The notes under the pieces are model-generated. The model was not told where the DNA came from. It searched no databases and was given only the letters and a program-made list of their open reading frames with translations. DNA of 30,979 nucleotides from Bacteroidota bacterium (GTDB lineage: Bacteria > Bacteroidota > Bacteroidia > Bacteroidales > GCA-2748055). Made by a program: the position numbers and the translations under genes. The DNA lies in assembly GCA_024244665.1 (NCBI GenBank), contig JAAEOI010000216.1, forward strand, positions 1 to 30,979, in the 5' to 3' direction. Position 1 is the first letter of the stretch. Each line of letters begins with the position of its first letter. Positions 13,689-21,852 of the stretch are shown here, one piece after another.

Positions 13689-16115
13689 ATGTACTTCATG
13701 CCATCTGGAACAGCGAACAGGGTTAAGGCCTGTTTTCTTATTTTCATCATCCTCGTTACAGGCTGCACATGCAGCAAACCCGATGGCTTTGACCATCGGC
13801 TGCTTGAGTTGCGGCAGAGGATCGATGTCGTGGAAACCTCCTTACAGCAGGCAGAAGCCCTGGCGCAAACGGAAGGAGAGATTGACCTGCAGATTGCCAG
13901 ATACTTTGCAGAATACATTACATGGGAACTGGGGCACCCCGACATCATGAAGGATGCCCTGGCCGCCAATGATTTTTTTGACGAACAGGAATCACTCACC
14001 CCGGCACAGCGTGACCAGCGCTACCACGATCACATTGAGGGTGAGTTGACCGGTGCCATGGTGCTTTTGGACCAGGCGCTGAAGCGGCTCGACGAAGATG
14101 ACAACAGGGCGGGGGTGGAGCCGGTCCGCTGGGCCGACATGGTATACAAGGACGGCAACTTCCAGGTCGATGGGCGCATCGTGTTCCCGGGCGGATTCAC
14201 ATTGCTTGGATGGGATTTGGTCGACCACGACCGCTATCCTCAATGGACTGTGGCTGACGAAGAAGCAGCGTCGCGAGATTTCCTTCCCGAGATGCGGGAT
14301 ATGGGTGTCAGCGCTGTTGGTATAGGTATATCTGTGGCTGGGTTGATTACCGGCCAGGGCACTATCGATCATGCAAAAATCCACAAACAGATAGACGCGA
14401 TCAAAAAGTATGAAGCTCTGGGTATCAAGGTCAACCTGGGGCTGGGCTGGGGCGGGAATGAGGCCACGCTGGAAAAACTCTGGCCAGGTATCACGAAGCA
14501 TGCAAGCAACGGCGTGACCATTGATATTGATCACCCCGGCACCTACGAGCTTATTGAACAGGTAATGTCTCAGCTCATTCCCCTGGTCAGCGATGAGCCG
14601 GCACTGCTTAGTTGGGACATGGCCAACGAGCCCTTTTTTAATATGGATGGCTGGACCGCACATTCCATGAGTGCTTACAGCACCTGGCTGGCCGGGCGTC
14701 ATGGTGACATCTCATCGCTGAACAAAGCCTGGCAAACAAACTATGATACCTATGAGCAGATTCCGCTGCCAAAAGACAAACTAAGGCAGAACTGCTCTGT
14801 TGGAGAGTGGTACGACCGCGTCACCTTTCACAACCACCGCACTGCTTCGTTCTTTGCATTCATTGCTTCGGAGATCCGCAGGCACGATCCCGATGCTGTG
14901 ATCCATGTCAAGGCCCAGGATAACAACAGCCTTGGTCCAAAGTCCTGGGCCGTGACCGACGGGATCGACCGCGAGATGATGACACCTGCAATCGACCTGC
15001 ACGGTCTGGACACCCGGCCACTGCCGGTGACCGAGCCTCGCATGGCGGTAATCACAGATCCGGATGCAGACAATGCCGTACTCAATTACGATGAGTCGAT
15101 TTACGGCTTTCATTGGCTGGGTCAGTCGTTCCTGTACGACTACCTGACCTCCCTTGAGCCATACCGCCCTGTCGTTGATTTTGAGTACCATGCATTTTCC
15201 ATCAACCCGATCCGAGTGCCGGACATTGGCCCCGGACACGCTCGCGCCACTCTCTGGATGGCACATCTGCACGGCCTGGTTGGCAACATGGTCTGGTACT
15301 GGCACCGACGCTATGGTCCAGATCCCTTCCCCGCCGAATACTTCAAGTGGTGGATCTACGGGAGCATCTCCACCCAGCCGATTGTCGCAGCTGAATATTT
15401 CCAGACCATGCTGAGCCTGAACATGTTCGCCGACGAAATCACCGCGCTGGCCAATCCAGCGGAGCGGCCCGTAGGGCTCTTCGTATCCAAGCCTTCCTAC
15501 ATCCAGAACCAAAACCATATTGGAGCTTTGCACCGTGCTTACGAAGCTGCCTGCTTCCATGACCTGCCCCTGGGCTTTGTTACCGGAGACATGCTTGTTA
15601 ACAGCGGTATCCCCGATGACATTAAGCTGCTCATCATCCCCGATGCGCAATATGTAGGAGCCCGCGAGCTTGCTGTACTTCGTCAGGCAGAAAGTGCAGG
15701 GATCCGCTTGCTATACCTGGGCCGGAAAGGCATCACTTACGACGAATATGGTTTCGATCACAGCCATGAGAGCCTTGCTTTTCTCAAGGATGTGCCCGTA
15801 CTCGAATATGCCAGCGCCCCCGACCTGGCCAGGCAGTTGGGAAAAGTGATGCAGCCCCTGGCCGGTCATGTGCCAGTTACAGTGGAGGACAGCGAGGGTC
15901 AAAGCGCCTTCGGCGTCATGCGCCGCCACGCTTACCTGGATGGCAGGTCCATTCTATTGTTGGTCAACCTGGCGGCCGATGCAGTCGATGTACGTTTGAC
16001 CAATGGCCAGGGGAAGACGGCTGGAGGTTACGACCTGCTGAACAGGGAGGCAGTGCAGGGTGAGTTGACACACCTTCCGGTCAAAGGTGTACGGCTGATC
16101 CAGTTGGATGAGTAA
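13689..16115 (+). CDS. GH42-like (clan GH-A) glycosidase, lipoprotein
   Basis: The 808-residue protein opens with a lipoprotein signal, FLIFIILVTGC (Cys26); an alternative start is Met4. Residues about 30-140 are helical and of unknown role. A clan GH-A barrel follows, with ISWDMANEPFF-like segment SWDMANEPFF giving the acid/base Glu314 and VVDFEYHAF giving the probable nucleophile Glu499. GNMVWYWHRRYG closes the barrel. After it comes a glutamine-amidotransferase-like domain (PVGLFVSKPSY, LLIIPDAQYVGARELAVL), as in the trimerisation domain of GH42 beta-galactosidases, and a small C-terminal beta domain. GH42 enzymes release beta-galactose; the true specificity here is open, as relatives act on several sugars. 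The gene is much richer in G+C (39 of 60 bases in 14101-14160) than its neighbours, pointing to separate ancestry. Confidence 0.75.
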   Translation: MYFMPSGTANRVKACFLIFIILVTGCTCSKPDGFDHRLLELRQRIDVVETSLQQAEALAQTEGEIDLQIARYFAEYITWELGHPDIMKDALAANDFFDEQESLTPAQRDQRYHDHIEGELTGAMVLLDQALKRLDEDDNRAGVEPVRWADMVYKDGNFQVDGRIVFPGGFTLLGWDLVDHDRYPQWTVADEEAASRDFLPEMRDMGVSAVGIGISVAGLITGQGTIDHAKIHKQIDAIKKYEALGIKVNLGLGWGGNEATLEKLWPGITKHASNGVTIDIDHPGTYELIEQVMSQLIPLVSDEPALLSWDMANEPFFNMDGWTAHSMSAYSTWLAGRHGDISSLNKAWQTNYDTYEQIPLPKDKLRQNCSVGEWYDRVTFHNHRTASFFAFIASEIRRHDPDAVIHVKAQDNNSLGPKSWAVTDGIDREMMTPAIDLHGLDTRPLPVTEPRMAVITDPDADNAVLNYDESIYGFHWLGQSFLYDYLTSLEPYRPVVDFEYHAFSINPIRVPDIGPGHARATLWMAHLHGLVGNMVWYWHRRYGPDPFPAEYFKWWIYGSISTQPIVAAEYFQTMLSLNMFADEITALANPAERPVGLFVSKPSYIQNQNHIGALHRAYEAACFHDLPLGFVTGDMLVNSGIPDDIKLLIIPDAQYVGARELAVLRQAESAGIRLLYLGRKGITYDEYGFDHSHESLAFLKDVPVLEYASAPDLARQLGKVMQPLAGHVPVTVEDSEGQSAFGVMRRHAYLDGRSILLLVNLAADAVDVRLTNGQGKTAGGYDLLNREAVQGELTHLPVKGVRLIQLDE

Positions 16116-16146
16116 AAGATTATAAACATATACCAGGCAGTATCAA

Positions 16147-18624
16147 ATGAAGAAACCAGCACTTATATTGGCATTTACCCTCTTCTCCCTGGCCTGTTTC
16201 TCCCAGGGAACACACAGGGCTTTTTCATCTTTCCAGCAGGCAAAACAACATCCTGTTATTCATGAGGGTCCTGCTCCCGATTTTTTTGAGGGAGCGTTGA
16301 TCGGAAACGGTGGACTGGGTGCGGTTGTCTGTACACGGCCCGATGCGGTTGTCATCCGCTTTGGGCATAACAATGTGTGGGATATCCGGATTGCGGAAGA
16401 CAATAAGGAAGAGATTGGCACCTTTCAGGAAGTGTTTGATAAGGTGAAAGCCATTGATCCCGGGCTTGAGGATTTGCGGGAGGATCCCTGGTACGCAGAG
16501 TACGTGAGCATGTCAGCTGAGAACTACAGGAAACCTTATCCCAGGCCATTTCCCTGTGGCAGTCTCATATTGGGGTTTGACCGGCGAAAAGTTGAAATGA
16601 TTGATCACAAACTGGATATTTCCAATGGTCTTGTCACCATTAAATTATTACTGAACAACAGGAATACCGCTTACCTGAAGGTTTTCTCTGATATGGAAAA
16701 GGACCGGGTCTGGATGAAGCTGATTGATGAAGCAGGCAAACCCTTAAAGAATTGTTTCAACAGGATTCGCCTGATCCCAGACACCTCAACCCCTGAAGAA
16801 TTTCCGGAATATGAAGTGAAGCCGTTTAAAAGAGGGATATCCTTTAAACAGATCATGCCCTACCTGGAACCCCATGAGTATGACAGAGAAAAAGGAGATG
16901 AAAAAGACAGGGCTTTCAGTTTGAGCGTGGTCTTAAATAACAGGACTGAAAAGGAACAGAGGATTAGCTGGCATGGAAATATTATTGATATGGCGGATCT
17001 GGAATATGCTACGGGAAAGGAGGAGGACTTCTGGTTGTGCGCTGAAGTAAAAGAAGGTGATGCCAGAAATTTTGATGATGGCTTGAGCGAACTGGAAGCA
17101 TTGCAGCAGGATGGTTTTGATGAGACCTTTGCGAAGAATAGGCTGATATGGAAAGATTACTGGAATAAATCAGGATTGGTGCTTGAAGACAAATTTTTTG
17201 AGTCTATCTGGTACCGGAATCTCTATTTCTTTAATTGTGCTACGAAATCAGGAGTCAGGTGTCCCGGTCTGTTTGCCAACTGGACTTTTAATAAAATCGG
17301 AACTGCCTGGCATGGCGACTACCACATGAATTACAATACCCAGCAACCCTTCTGGCTAACCTTTTCTTCCAATCACCTGGAAAAGAACCTTCCCTACGTG
17401 GAAATGATTGAATTTGTTTCCGGTGTGGCCAAAAAATGGGCTGAGGAGTATTACGAAATGCGGGGGGCCTACTACCCCCATTCTGCCTACCCGGTGGATA
17501 TGACAATGAATCCTTATCCTGTCCCCAGCTGGGGATGGGAGATTTGTGAAACTCCCTGGTCGGTTCAGGGAGTTTGGTGGCATTACCTCTATTCGGGTGA
17601 TAAGGATTTTCTTGCATCAAGAGCCTTCCCCCTGTTGAAAGATGCCACCCTTTTTGTCGTTGATTATATGACCCGCCCGGAAGCTCACGGACCACAATGG
17701 AACGACGATAAATACCATGTATTTCCCACGGTCTCACCCGAATTGTACAATGGACTCCGCCCGGGATTCAAGTACAACAGCGATTGTCTGGTTGATCTCA
17801 CGCTCATCAGGTTCCTGTTCAATTCCTATCTGGAATCTGTTGAAATACTTGCTTATGGGAAGGATGAGGCAGATGTAGTGGCGGAGGTCAACGAAATTCT
17901 GAATCATTTTCCCGATTATCCAACCGAAGTATCGGAGGAGTATGGCAGGGTTTTCGTTTCGGTGCCAGGAGAGTCGACAGAAATAGTATACAACACCCCC
18001 AACAGCCTGATGACCGTTTTCCCGGGTGAGGATCATGGCCTGCATTCTGACGAAGAGACATTGGAAATCCTTGCCGGCACAAGAAGGAATTTGCAGGTTG
18101 AAGGCGGGAACGAACTGGTCTTTCAACATCTGCAGGCTGCACGGATAGGAATGCTGGACCTGGATGTTTTTAAACGGGCCATAAAATACAACCTGCTTCC
18201 CACCGGAACAACCGGATTGAATGTGCTGCAGGTTCATGGCAGGCAGAAGGATCATACCAATTTCAAGGGCAGGAACACCGCCGGAATCTGGTTCGAAAAC
18301 TTTGCCCTACCCGCTGTAATCAACGAGTGCCTGATGCAGAGCTATAAGGGAACCATCAGGCTGTTTCCCAACTGGCCCATGGAGAGTGATGCCGAATTCA
18401 AAGATTTAAGAGCTGCCGGAGCATTCCTGGTAAGCGCTTCATTGAAGGACGGACAGGTTTCCGGGATCAGGATTCTAAGTGAAGCCGGTGCTCCCTTAAA
18501 GATGATCCTCCCCTGGGAAAAATGCTTTTTGGTAAATTCTGACGGACAGACCAAAATGGAATCAAAAGAGATAGATATTTTCACAAAAAGTGGTGAGATA
18601 CTAACTTTTACACCGCTTAACTGA
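16147..18624 (+). CDS. GH95-like six-hairpin glycosidase, exported
   Basis: The 825-residue protein begins with MKKPALILAFTLFSLACFSQ, a signal peptide; the cysteine at 17 might be lipidated but the site is weak. The order of motifs follows GH95: FFEGALIGNGGLGAVV in the N-terminal beta domain, then HMNYNTQQPFW with Asn395 and Asn397, FPTVSPEL with Glu532 as the acid/base candidate, and GIWFENFALPAVINECLMQS. In ordinary GH95 the last motif carries the catalytic Asp in QxDGN; here the aligned residue is Glu717 in WFEN. The enzyme therefore belongs to a divergent branch whose substrate need not be fucose. The gene follows the GH42-like gene by 31 bases and ends the second sugar block, next to an AT-rich insert. 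I am confident of the fold, not of the specificity. Confidence 0.75.
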   Translation: MKKPALILAFTLFSLACFSQGTHRAFSSFQQAKQHPVIHEGPAPDFFEGALIGNGGLGAVVCTRPDAVVIRFGHNNVWDIRIAEDNKEEIGTFQEVFDKVKAIDPGLEDLREDPWYAEYVSMSAENYRKPYPRPFPCGSLILGFDRRKVEMIDHKLDISNGLVTIKLLLNNRNTAYLKVFSDMEKDRVWMKLIDEAGKPLKNCFNRIRLIPDTSTPEEFPEYEVKPFKRGISFKQIMPYLEPHEYDREKGDEKDRAFSLSVVLNNRTEKEQRISWHGNIIDMADLEYATGKEEDFWLCAEVKEGDARNFDDGLSELEALQQDGFDETFAKNRLIWKDYWNKSGLVLEDKFFESIWYRNLYFFNCATKSGVRCPGLFANWTFNKIGTAWHGDYHMNYNTQQPFWLTFSSNHLEKNLPYVEMIEFVSGVAKKWAEEYYEMRGAYYPHSAYPVDMTMNPYPVPSWGWEICETPWSVQGVWWHYLYSGDKDFLASRAFPLLKDATLFVVDYMTRPEAHGPQWNDDKYHVFPTVSPELYNGLRPGFKYNSDCLVDLTLIRFLFNSYLESVEILAYGKDEADVVAEVNEILNHFPDYPTEVSEEYGRVFVSVPGESTEIVYNTPNSLMTVFPGEDHGLHSDEETLEILAGTRRNLQVEGGNELVFQHLQAARIGMLDLDVFKRAIKYNLLPTGTTGLNVLQVHGRQKDHTNFKGRNTAGIWFENFALPAVINECLMQSYKGTIRLFPNWPMESDAEFKDLRAAGAFLVSASLKDGQVSGIRILSEAGAPLKMILPWEKCFLVNSDGQTKMESKEIDIFTKSGEILTFTPLN

Positions 18625-18733
18625 GGAGGCCCAATTCTTTGTATTAATAATTATCAAAAATCACGGAGAAGTACGTTTATTCAGAAGTTAGACCCACGGC
18701 TGTGGATTTTCTGCCATTATAATCTTAATTTCT

Positions 18734-18741
18734 TACATTTG
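18734..18741 (+). promoter_or_regulatory. Bacteroidota -7 promoter box before the toxin-antitoxin pair
   Basis: TACATTTG is an exact match to TAnnTTTG and lies 16 bases before the antitoxin ATG. No TTG is found at the expected -33 place, so the call is tentative. Confidence 0.4.
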
Positions 18742-18757
18742 ATAAAAAGCAAATGAA

Positions 18758-19006
18758 ATGGATTCATCGGAATTAAAACTGAAGATTTTCAGGGAAATAG
18801 ATTCCTTAGATAGAGGGAAACTCCAGGAGGTATATGGCTATATTCAGAATTTCCATAGGGGTGAAAAAGACTTAAATGATTGGGAAAAGCTTTCTACAGC
18901 TCAAAAGGAAGGTATTTATAATTCTATAAGAGATCTTGATTCTGGCAAAGGGATTGCGAATGATGAGGTAATATCAAAATACCGGAAAAAGTATCCAAAT
19001 GCCTAA
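18758..19006 (+). CDS. Probable antitoxin of a ParDE/RelBE-type pair
   Basis: The 82-residue, highly charged protein starts MDSSELKLKIFREIDSLDRG and has a helical middle, KLQEVYGYIQNFHRG. The C-terminal part, WEKLSTAQKEGIYNSIRDLD followed by GKGIANDEVISKYRKKYPNA, is the pattern seen in many Bacteroidota antitoxins next to ParE-type toxins, where this flexible tail wraps the toxin. Its stop codon overlaps the toxin start by 8 bases, the usual translational coupling. No DNA-binding motif is obvious, although the short helical N-terminus may form a dimer. The call is based on the partner and on length; the family of the antitoxin itself is not certain. Confidence 0.75.
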   Translation: MDSSELKLKIFREIDSLDRGKLQEVYGYIQNFHRGEKDLNDWEKLSTAQKEGIYNSIRDLDSGKGIANDEVISKYRKKYPNA

Positions 19007-19298
19007 GGAAATAATCTGGTCACCTGATTCAGAGAGAGACCTTGATATTATTCTTGCGCACTTATCAAGTGGATGGAATCCATCAGTTTCAACCAGATTT
19101 CTAGATCTCATAGAAAAGGTGCTGGTTCAGATTTCTATAAATCCAAGGCAATTCCCCGTAATTCAACAAAAATTTAAAATCCGTAGGTGTGTTCTCACTA
19201 AACACAATACTCTTTATTATAGAGATAGGAGAAACCATGTGGAATTGCTCAGAATCTATGACAACCGACAAGATCCAGAAAATCTAAAATTTAATTGA
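18999..19298 (+). CDS. ParE/RelE-superfamily toxin
   Basis: The 99-residue protein has the fold signature of the RelE/ParE superfamily: EIIWSPDSERDLDIILAHL at the start, then FLDLIEKVLVQISINPRQFP, and the basic beta strands KFKIRRCVLTKHNTLYYRDR followed by VELLRIYDNRQDP. The NRQDP ending with an arginine preceded by a run of beta residues is typical of ParE-like toxins (YDTRQNP motif). ParE proteins poison gyrase and RelE proteins cut mRNA at the ribosome; the sequence does not let me decide between them, though the YDNRQDP ending leans to ParE. It is made with the antitoxin gene just upstream. The pair lies at the left edge of an AT-rich insert, as is common for mobile or integron cassettes. 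Confidence 0.85.
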   Translation: MPKEIIWSPDSERDLDIILAHLSSGWNPSVSTRFLDLIEKVLVQISINPRQFPVIQQKFKIRRCVLTKHNTLYYRDRRNHVELLRIYDNRQDPENLKFN

Positions 19299-19306
19299 AG
19301 CCCAGC

Positions 19307-19404
19307 GTCTAACACTATGTAAATTCCATACTGGCTGTCACGCATTTGCGAAAAGGCAAAAAGACGCGCCAGTTGTACGATAACTTGCACTAACCGTTAT
19401 CATC
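19307..19404. repeat. attC-like imperfect hairpin between gene blocks
   Basis: The element opens with GTCTAAC (19307-19313), which fits the integron core RYYYAAC. It then contains nested inverted repeats: ACTGGC (19330-19335) with GCCAGT (19368-19373), and inside them TTTGC (19345-19349) with GCAAA (19356-19360). On the right, CTAACCGTTATC is a poor match to GTTRRRY. The exact reverse complement of the left core, GTTAGAC, occurs at 18687-18693, before the toxin-antitoxin pair. The layout resembles a gene cassette with its recombination hairpin, but no integrase is in the window and the right core is degenerate. Confidence 0.35.
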
Positions 19405-19438
19405 AATAAATCAAATGCTTTAGAAGTAATAACAAATT

Positions 19439-20386
19439 ATGCCAGCGATTATTAAACTCGATAAAATCACATCAATCGTTAAAAATATTGACGTGACAAC
19501 TGCAATGAAAGAAGGTTTCATTGAATATAGTAATGGAAACTCCGTTGTGCCTCCGGTAGGAGAATTACTTTTTGACAGTCCTCCGGGAGACGTACATATA
19601 AAATATGGTTACATCAAAAATCAGGATTACTATGTCGTGAAGATCGCTTCGGGCTTCTATGAAAATACGAAACTCGGCATTGCTTCCGGACAAGGGTTAA
19701 TGCTTCTGTTCAAACAAAAAACAGGAGAACTAGAAGCTGTAATATTAGATGAGGGCTACCTGACAAACATCCGAACAGTAGCTGCCGGAGCCCTGGCTGT
19801 GGAACATTTTTCACCTGGAGAAAATCTAACGATTGGTATCATAGGAACAGGAACTATCGCTAAAATGCAAATTCAACTACTTGAACAAAACAAGTTTGGA
19901 AAAACGTATTGGTTATGGGGAAGGAACAAAGCGAAAGCAGAACAGTTAAGAACTGAGTTGGGTGACGATTTTGATATTCGCATAGCAAATACTTGTTCAG
20001 AGCTCTCTCTAAACTGCAACATAATCATTACCACCACACCTTCTGAAACTCCATTGCTCCAGGCGGATGATATCACTGAAGGAAAGCTCATTGTAGCCAT
20101 CGGTTCAGATACGCAACATAAGCAAGAACTGGCGAGTGGAATTTTGCAAAAGGCGGATTTAATTATCGCTGATAGTATTCCGCAGAGCAAAAGTCGTGGT
20201 GAAATATTCCAGGCCGTAAAAGCAGGAGCTATTACAGGAGAACAGGTAGTTGAGTATGGGTATGCCTTGCAAGACACTAAGCTTCAGAACATCAATGCTG
20301 AATGGATTACCGTAGTTGATTTAACAGGGGTGGCTGTTCAGGATATTATGATTGCTTCGGCAGTATATTCAGAAGCCAGAAAGTAG
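19439..20386 (+). CDS. Ornithine cyclodeaminase / mu-crystallin family NAD(P)-dependent enzyme
   Basis: The 315-residue protein shows the family features in order: Lys68 in VVKIASGF, Arg112 in LTNIRTVAAGA, the Rossmann loop GIIGTGTIA (133-141), AIGSDTQHKQEL (220-231) and the closing DLTGVAVQD (294-302). Family members catalyse ornithine cyclisation, alanine or lysine oxidation, imine reduction, or, in the case of SbnB, oxidative breakdown of an amino-acid conjugate during diaminopropionate synthesis. The substrate here is not deducible. The gene lies 4 bases from a threonine-synthase-family gene and then an APH-type kinase, all on one strand with tight spacing, so the three are likely one operon and one pathway. 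Base composition is AT-rich compared with the glycosidase genes, in keeping with an acquired cassette. Confidence 0.88.
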   Translation: MPAIIKLDKITSIVKNIDVTTAMKEGFIEYSNGNSVVPPVGELLFDSPPGDVHIKYGYIKNQDYYVVKIASGFYENTKLGIASGQGLMLLFKQKTGELEAVILDEGYLTNIRTVAAGALAVEHFSPGENLTIGIIGTGTIAKMQIQLLEQNKFGKTYWLWGRNKAKAEQLRTELGDDFDIRIANTCSELSLNCNIIITTTPSETPLLQADDITEGKLIVAIGSDTQHKQELASGILQKADLIIADSIPQSKSRGEIFQAVKAGAITGEQVVEYGYALQDTKLQNINAEWITVVDLTGVAVQDIMIASAVYSEARK

Positions 20387-20390
20387 AAAA

Positions 20391-21836
20391 ATGTTGAAGT
20401 TCATTAGTAACAAAGGTGGTGGAGAAGCAGTAGATATTGAAACTGCAATTTTAGATGGATATGCTCCGGATGGTGGATTATATGTCCCGGAACACCTTCC
20501 TCTGATATCTAATGAACAATTAGAACAATGGAGGTATTTTACATACAGAGAATTAGCCTTTGAAATTTTAAGTTTATTTATTGATAGAAGCATTGTTTCT
20601 GCTGAAGAGCTAAAATCTATTATCGAAAATGCCTATGGCACCTTCGAAAAGGAAGAAGTAATTCCCATTCCGCGATTAAAGTCTCAAAAGAATACATATA
20701 TCATGGAGCTGTTTTATGGCTCTACACTTTCTTTTAAAGATATTGGTCTTTCTTTCCTGGTTAATCTTGTTGACTTTTTTCTCACAAGGAAACAGGAACG
20801 ACTTTCTGTAATAGTCGCCACTACAGGCGACACGGGCCCGGCAACTGCTAGTTATGTTGCAGGAAAATCTACTCTGGATGCATGGGTCTTATATCCTAAA
20901 GAATTTATAACAGAAGAGCAGGAACGACAAATGACCACTCTGCATCAGGAAAACGTTCATCCTGTAGGTGTTTACAACTGTCCTGACAGAGATGCCGATT
21001 TGGATGCAGTCATCTGCAAGTTATTTGCGAACCAGCCTTTTAAAGATTTAGTAAAACTATCAAGCGTAAATTCTATCAATTGGGGACGTGTGATGATTCA
21101 GACCGTCCACTTTTTTTATGGGTACCTTCAAATAGCTGACACAGTAGGTGATGCAATTAGTATGTCTGTTCCATCAGGTGCTTTCGGGAATTTATGTGCA
21201 GGCGGATTAGCCCGGAAAATGGGGCTGCCTGTTAAAAACCTGATTGTTGCCAATAATAATAATGAATGCCTGAATCGTATTTTCAGTAAAGGTATTTTTT
21301 CTAAAGAAGCCATACACGAAACTGTTTCTTCAGCTATTGATATTCTGATTCCATTGAATTTCTGGCGGTATCTGTACTTCTGTATAGATAAGAATCCAGA
21401 GAAACTAAATCATTGGACTGAAGAGTTTGAACAAAATGGAATTGTAAAGTTTGATGAAGCAACGTTTAATGCTTACAAAAAAGGGTTTCTATCAGGCAGT
21501 GTTTCAGACGAACGTACAATGAAATTGATTAAAGAAGTGTTTGAAACCGATTCGTATTTACTGGACCCCCACACAGCCGTTTCATTAGAAGTTGCAAATT
21601 CTTTAAGAAAAGAGATTGGCGACCATAAAGTCATCTGTCTGGCAACAGCACATCCTGCAAAATTTCCAGAAACAATACGGAAATCGCTTGGCTGTGATAT
21701 ATTGCCCAATGCTGCAACTCATCCTTCCATTGAAACAGCAAGATGTCAATGTCAAAAAGGCTATACAGTCGACAATTCTAATCTGGAGGAAGCATTGATT
21801 GATGCAATGAAAAATCATTGGGTCCAGAACCGATAA
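20391..21836 (+). CDS. Threonine synthase family PLP enzyme
   Basis: The start at 20391 gives MLKFISNKGG, the usual opening of threonine synthases (LKYISTRGG), and 481 residues; an upstream in-frame ATG at 20352 lies inside the previous gene. FYGSTLSFKDIGLSF contains Lys116, the PLP lysine. ATTGDTGPAT (143-152) and the phosphate-binding PSGAFGN (261-267) follow, then VANNNNECLNRIF and the late LATAHPAKF. Threonine synthase turns O-phosphohomoserine into threonine. Some loops differ from the common forms: PTGNFGD reads PSGAFGN, and the SPSMDI / SSNFERL segment reads SSAIDI / PLNFWRY. These sit near the active site, so a changed substrate is possible. With a cyclodeaminase-family gene before and a homoserine-kinase-like gene after, it could be a specialised paralogue rather than the housekeeping thrC. 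Confidence 0.85.
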   Translation: MLKFISNKGGGEAVDIETAILDGYAPDGGLYVPEHLPLISNEQLEQWRYFTYRELAFEILSLFIDRSIVSAEELKSIIENAYGTFEKEEVIPIPRLKSQKNTYIMELFYGSTLSFKDIGLSFLVNLVDFFLTRKQERLSVIVATTGDTGPATASYVAGKSTLDAWVLYPKEFITEEQERQMTTLHQENVHPVGVYNCPDRDADLDAVICKLFANQPFKDLVKLSSVNSINWGRVMIQTVHFFYGYLQIADTVGDAISMSVPSGAFGNLCAGGLARKMGLPVKNLIVANNNNECLNRIFSKGIFSKEAIHETVSSAIDILIPLNFWRYLYFCIDKNPEKLNHWTEEFEQNGIVKFDEATFNAYKKGFLSGSVSDERTMKLIKEVFETDSYLLDPHTAVSLEVANSLRKEIGDHKVICLATAHPAKFPETIRKSLGCDILPNAATHPSIETARCQCQKGYTVDNSNLEEALIDAMKNHWVQNR

Positions 21837-21852
21837 TTCAGACAAAAGACAG

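Noticed and set aside
14781..15650. 289-residue minus-strand ORF opposite the GH42-like gene
   Set aside because: Long antisense frames are expected in GC-rich genes; no signal, domain or start region supports it.
18694..18705. CCACGGCTGTGG hairpin as a terminator after the GH95-like gene
   Set aside because: Only a 4-bp stem and a weak TTTT after it; it also overlaps the possible integron core.
20352..20390. Upstream ATG for the threonine-synthase-like gene
   Set aside because: It lies inside the preceding gene, and family alignment starts at the ATG at 20391.
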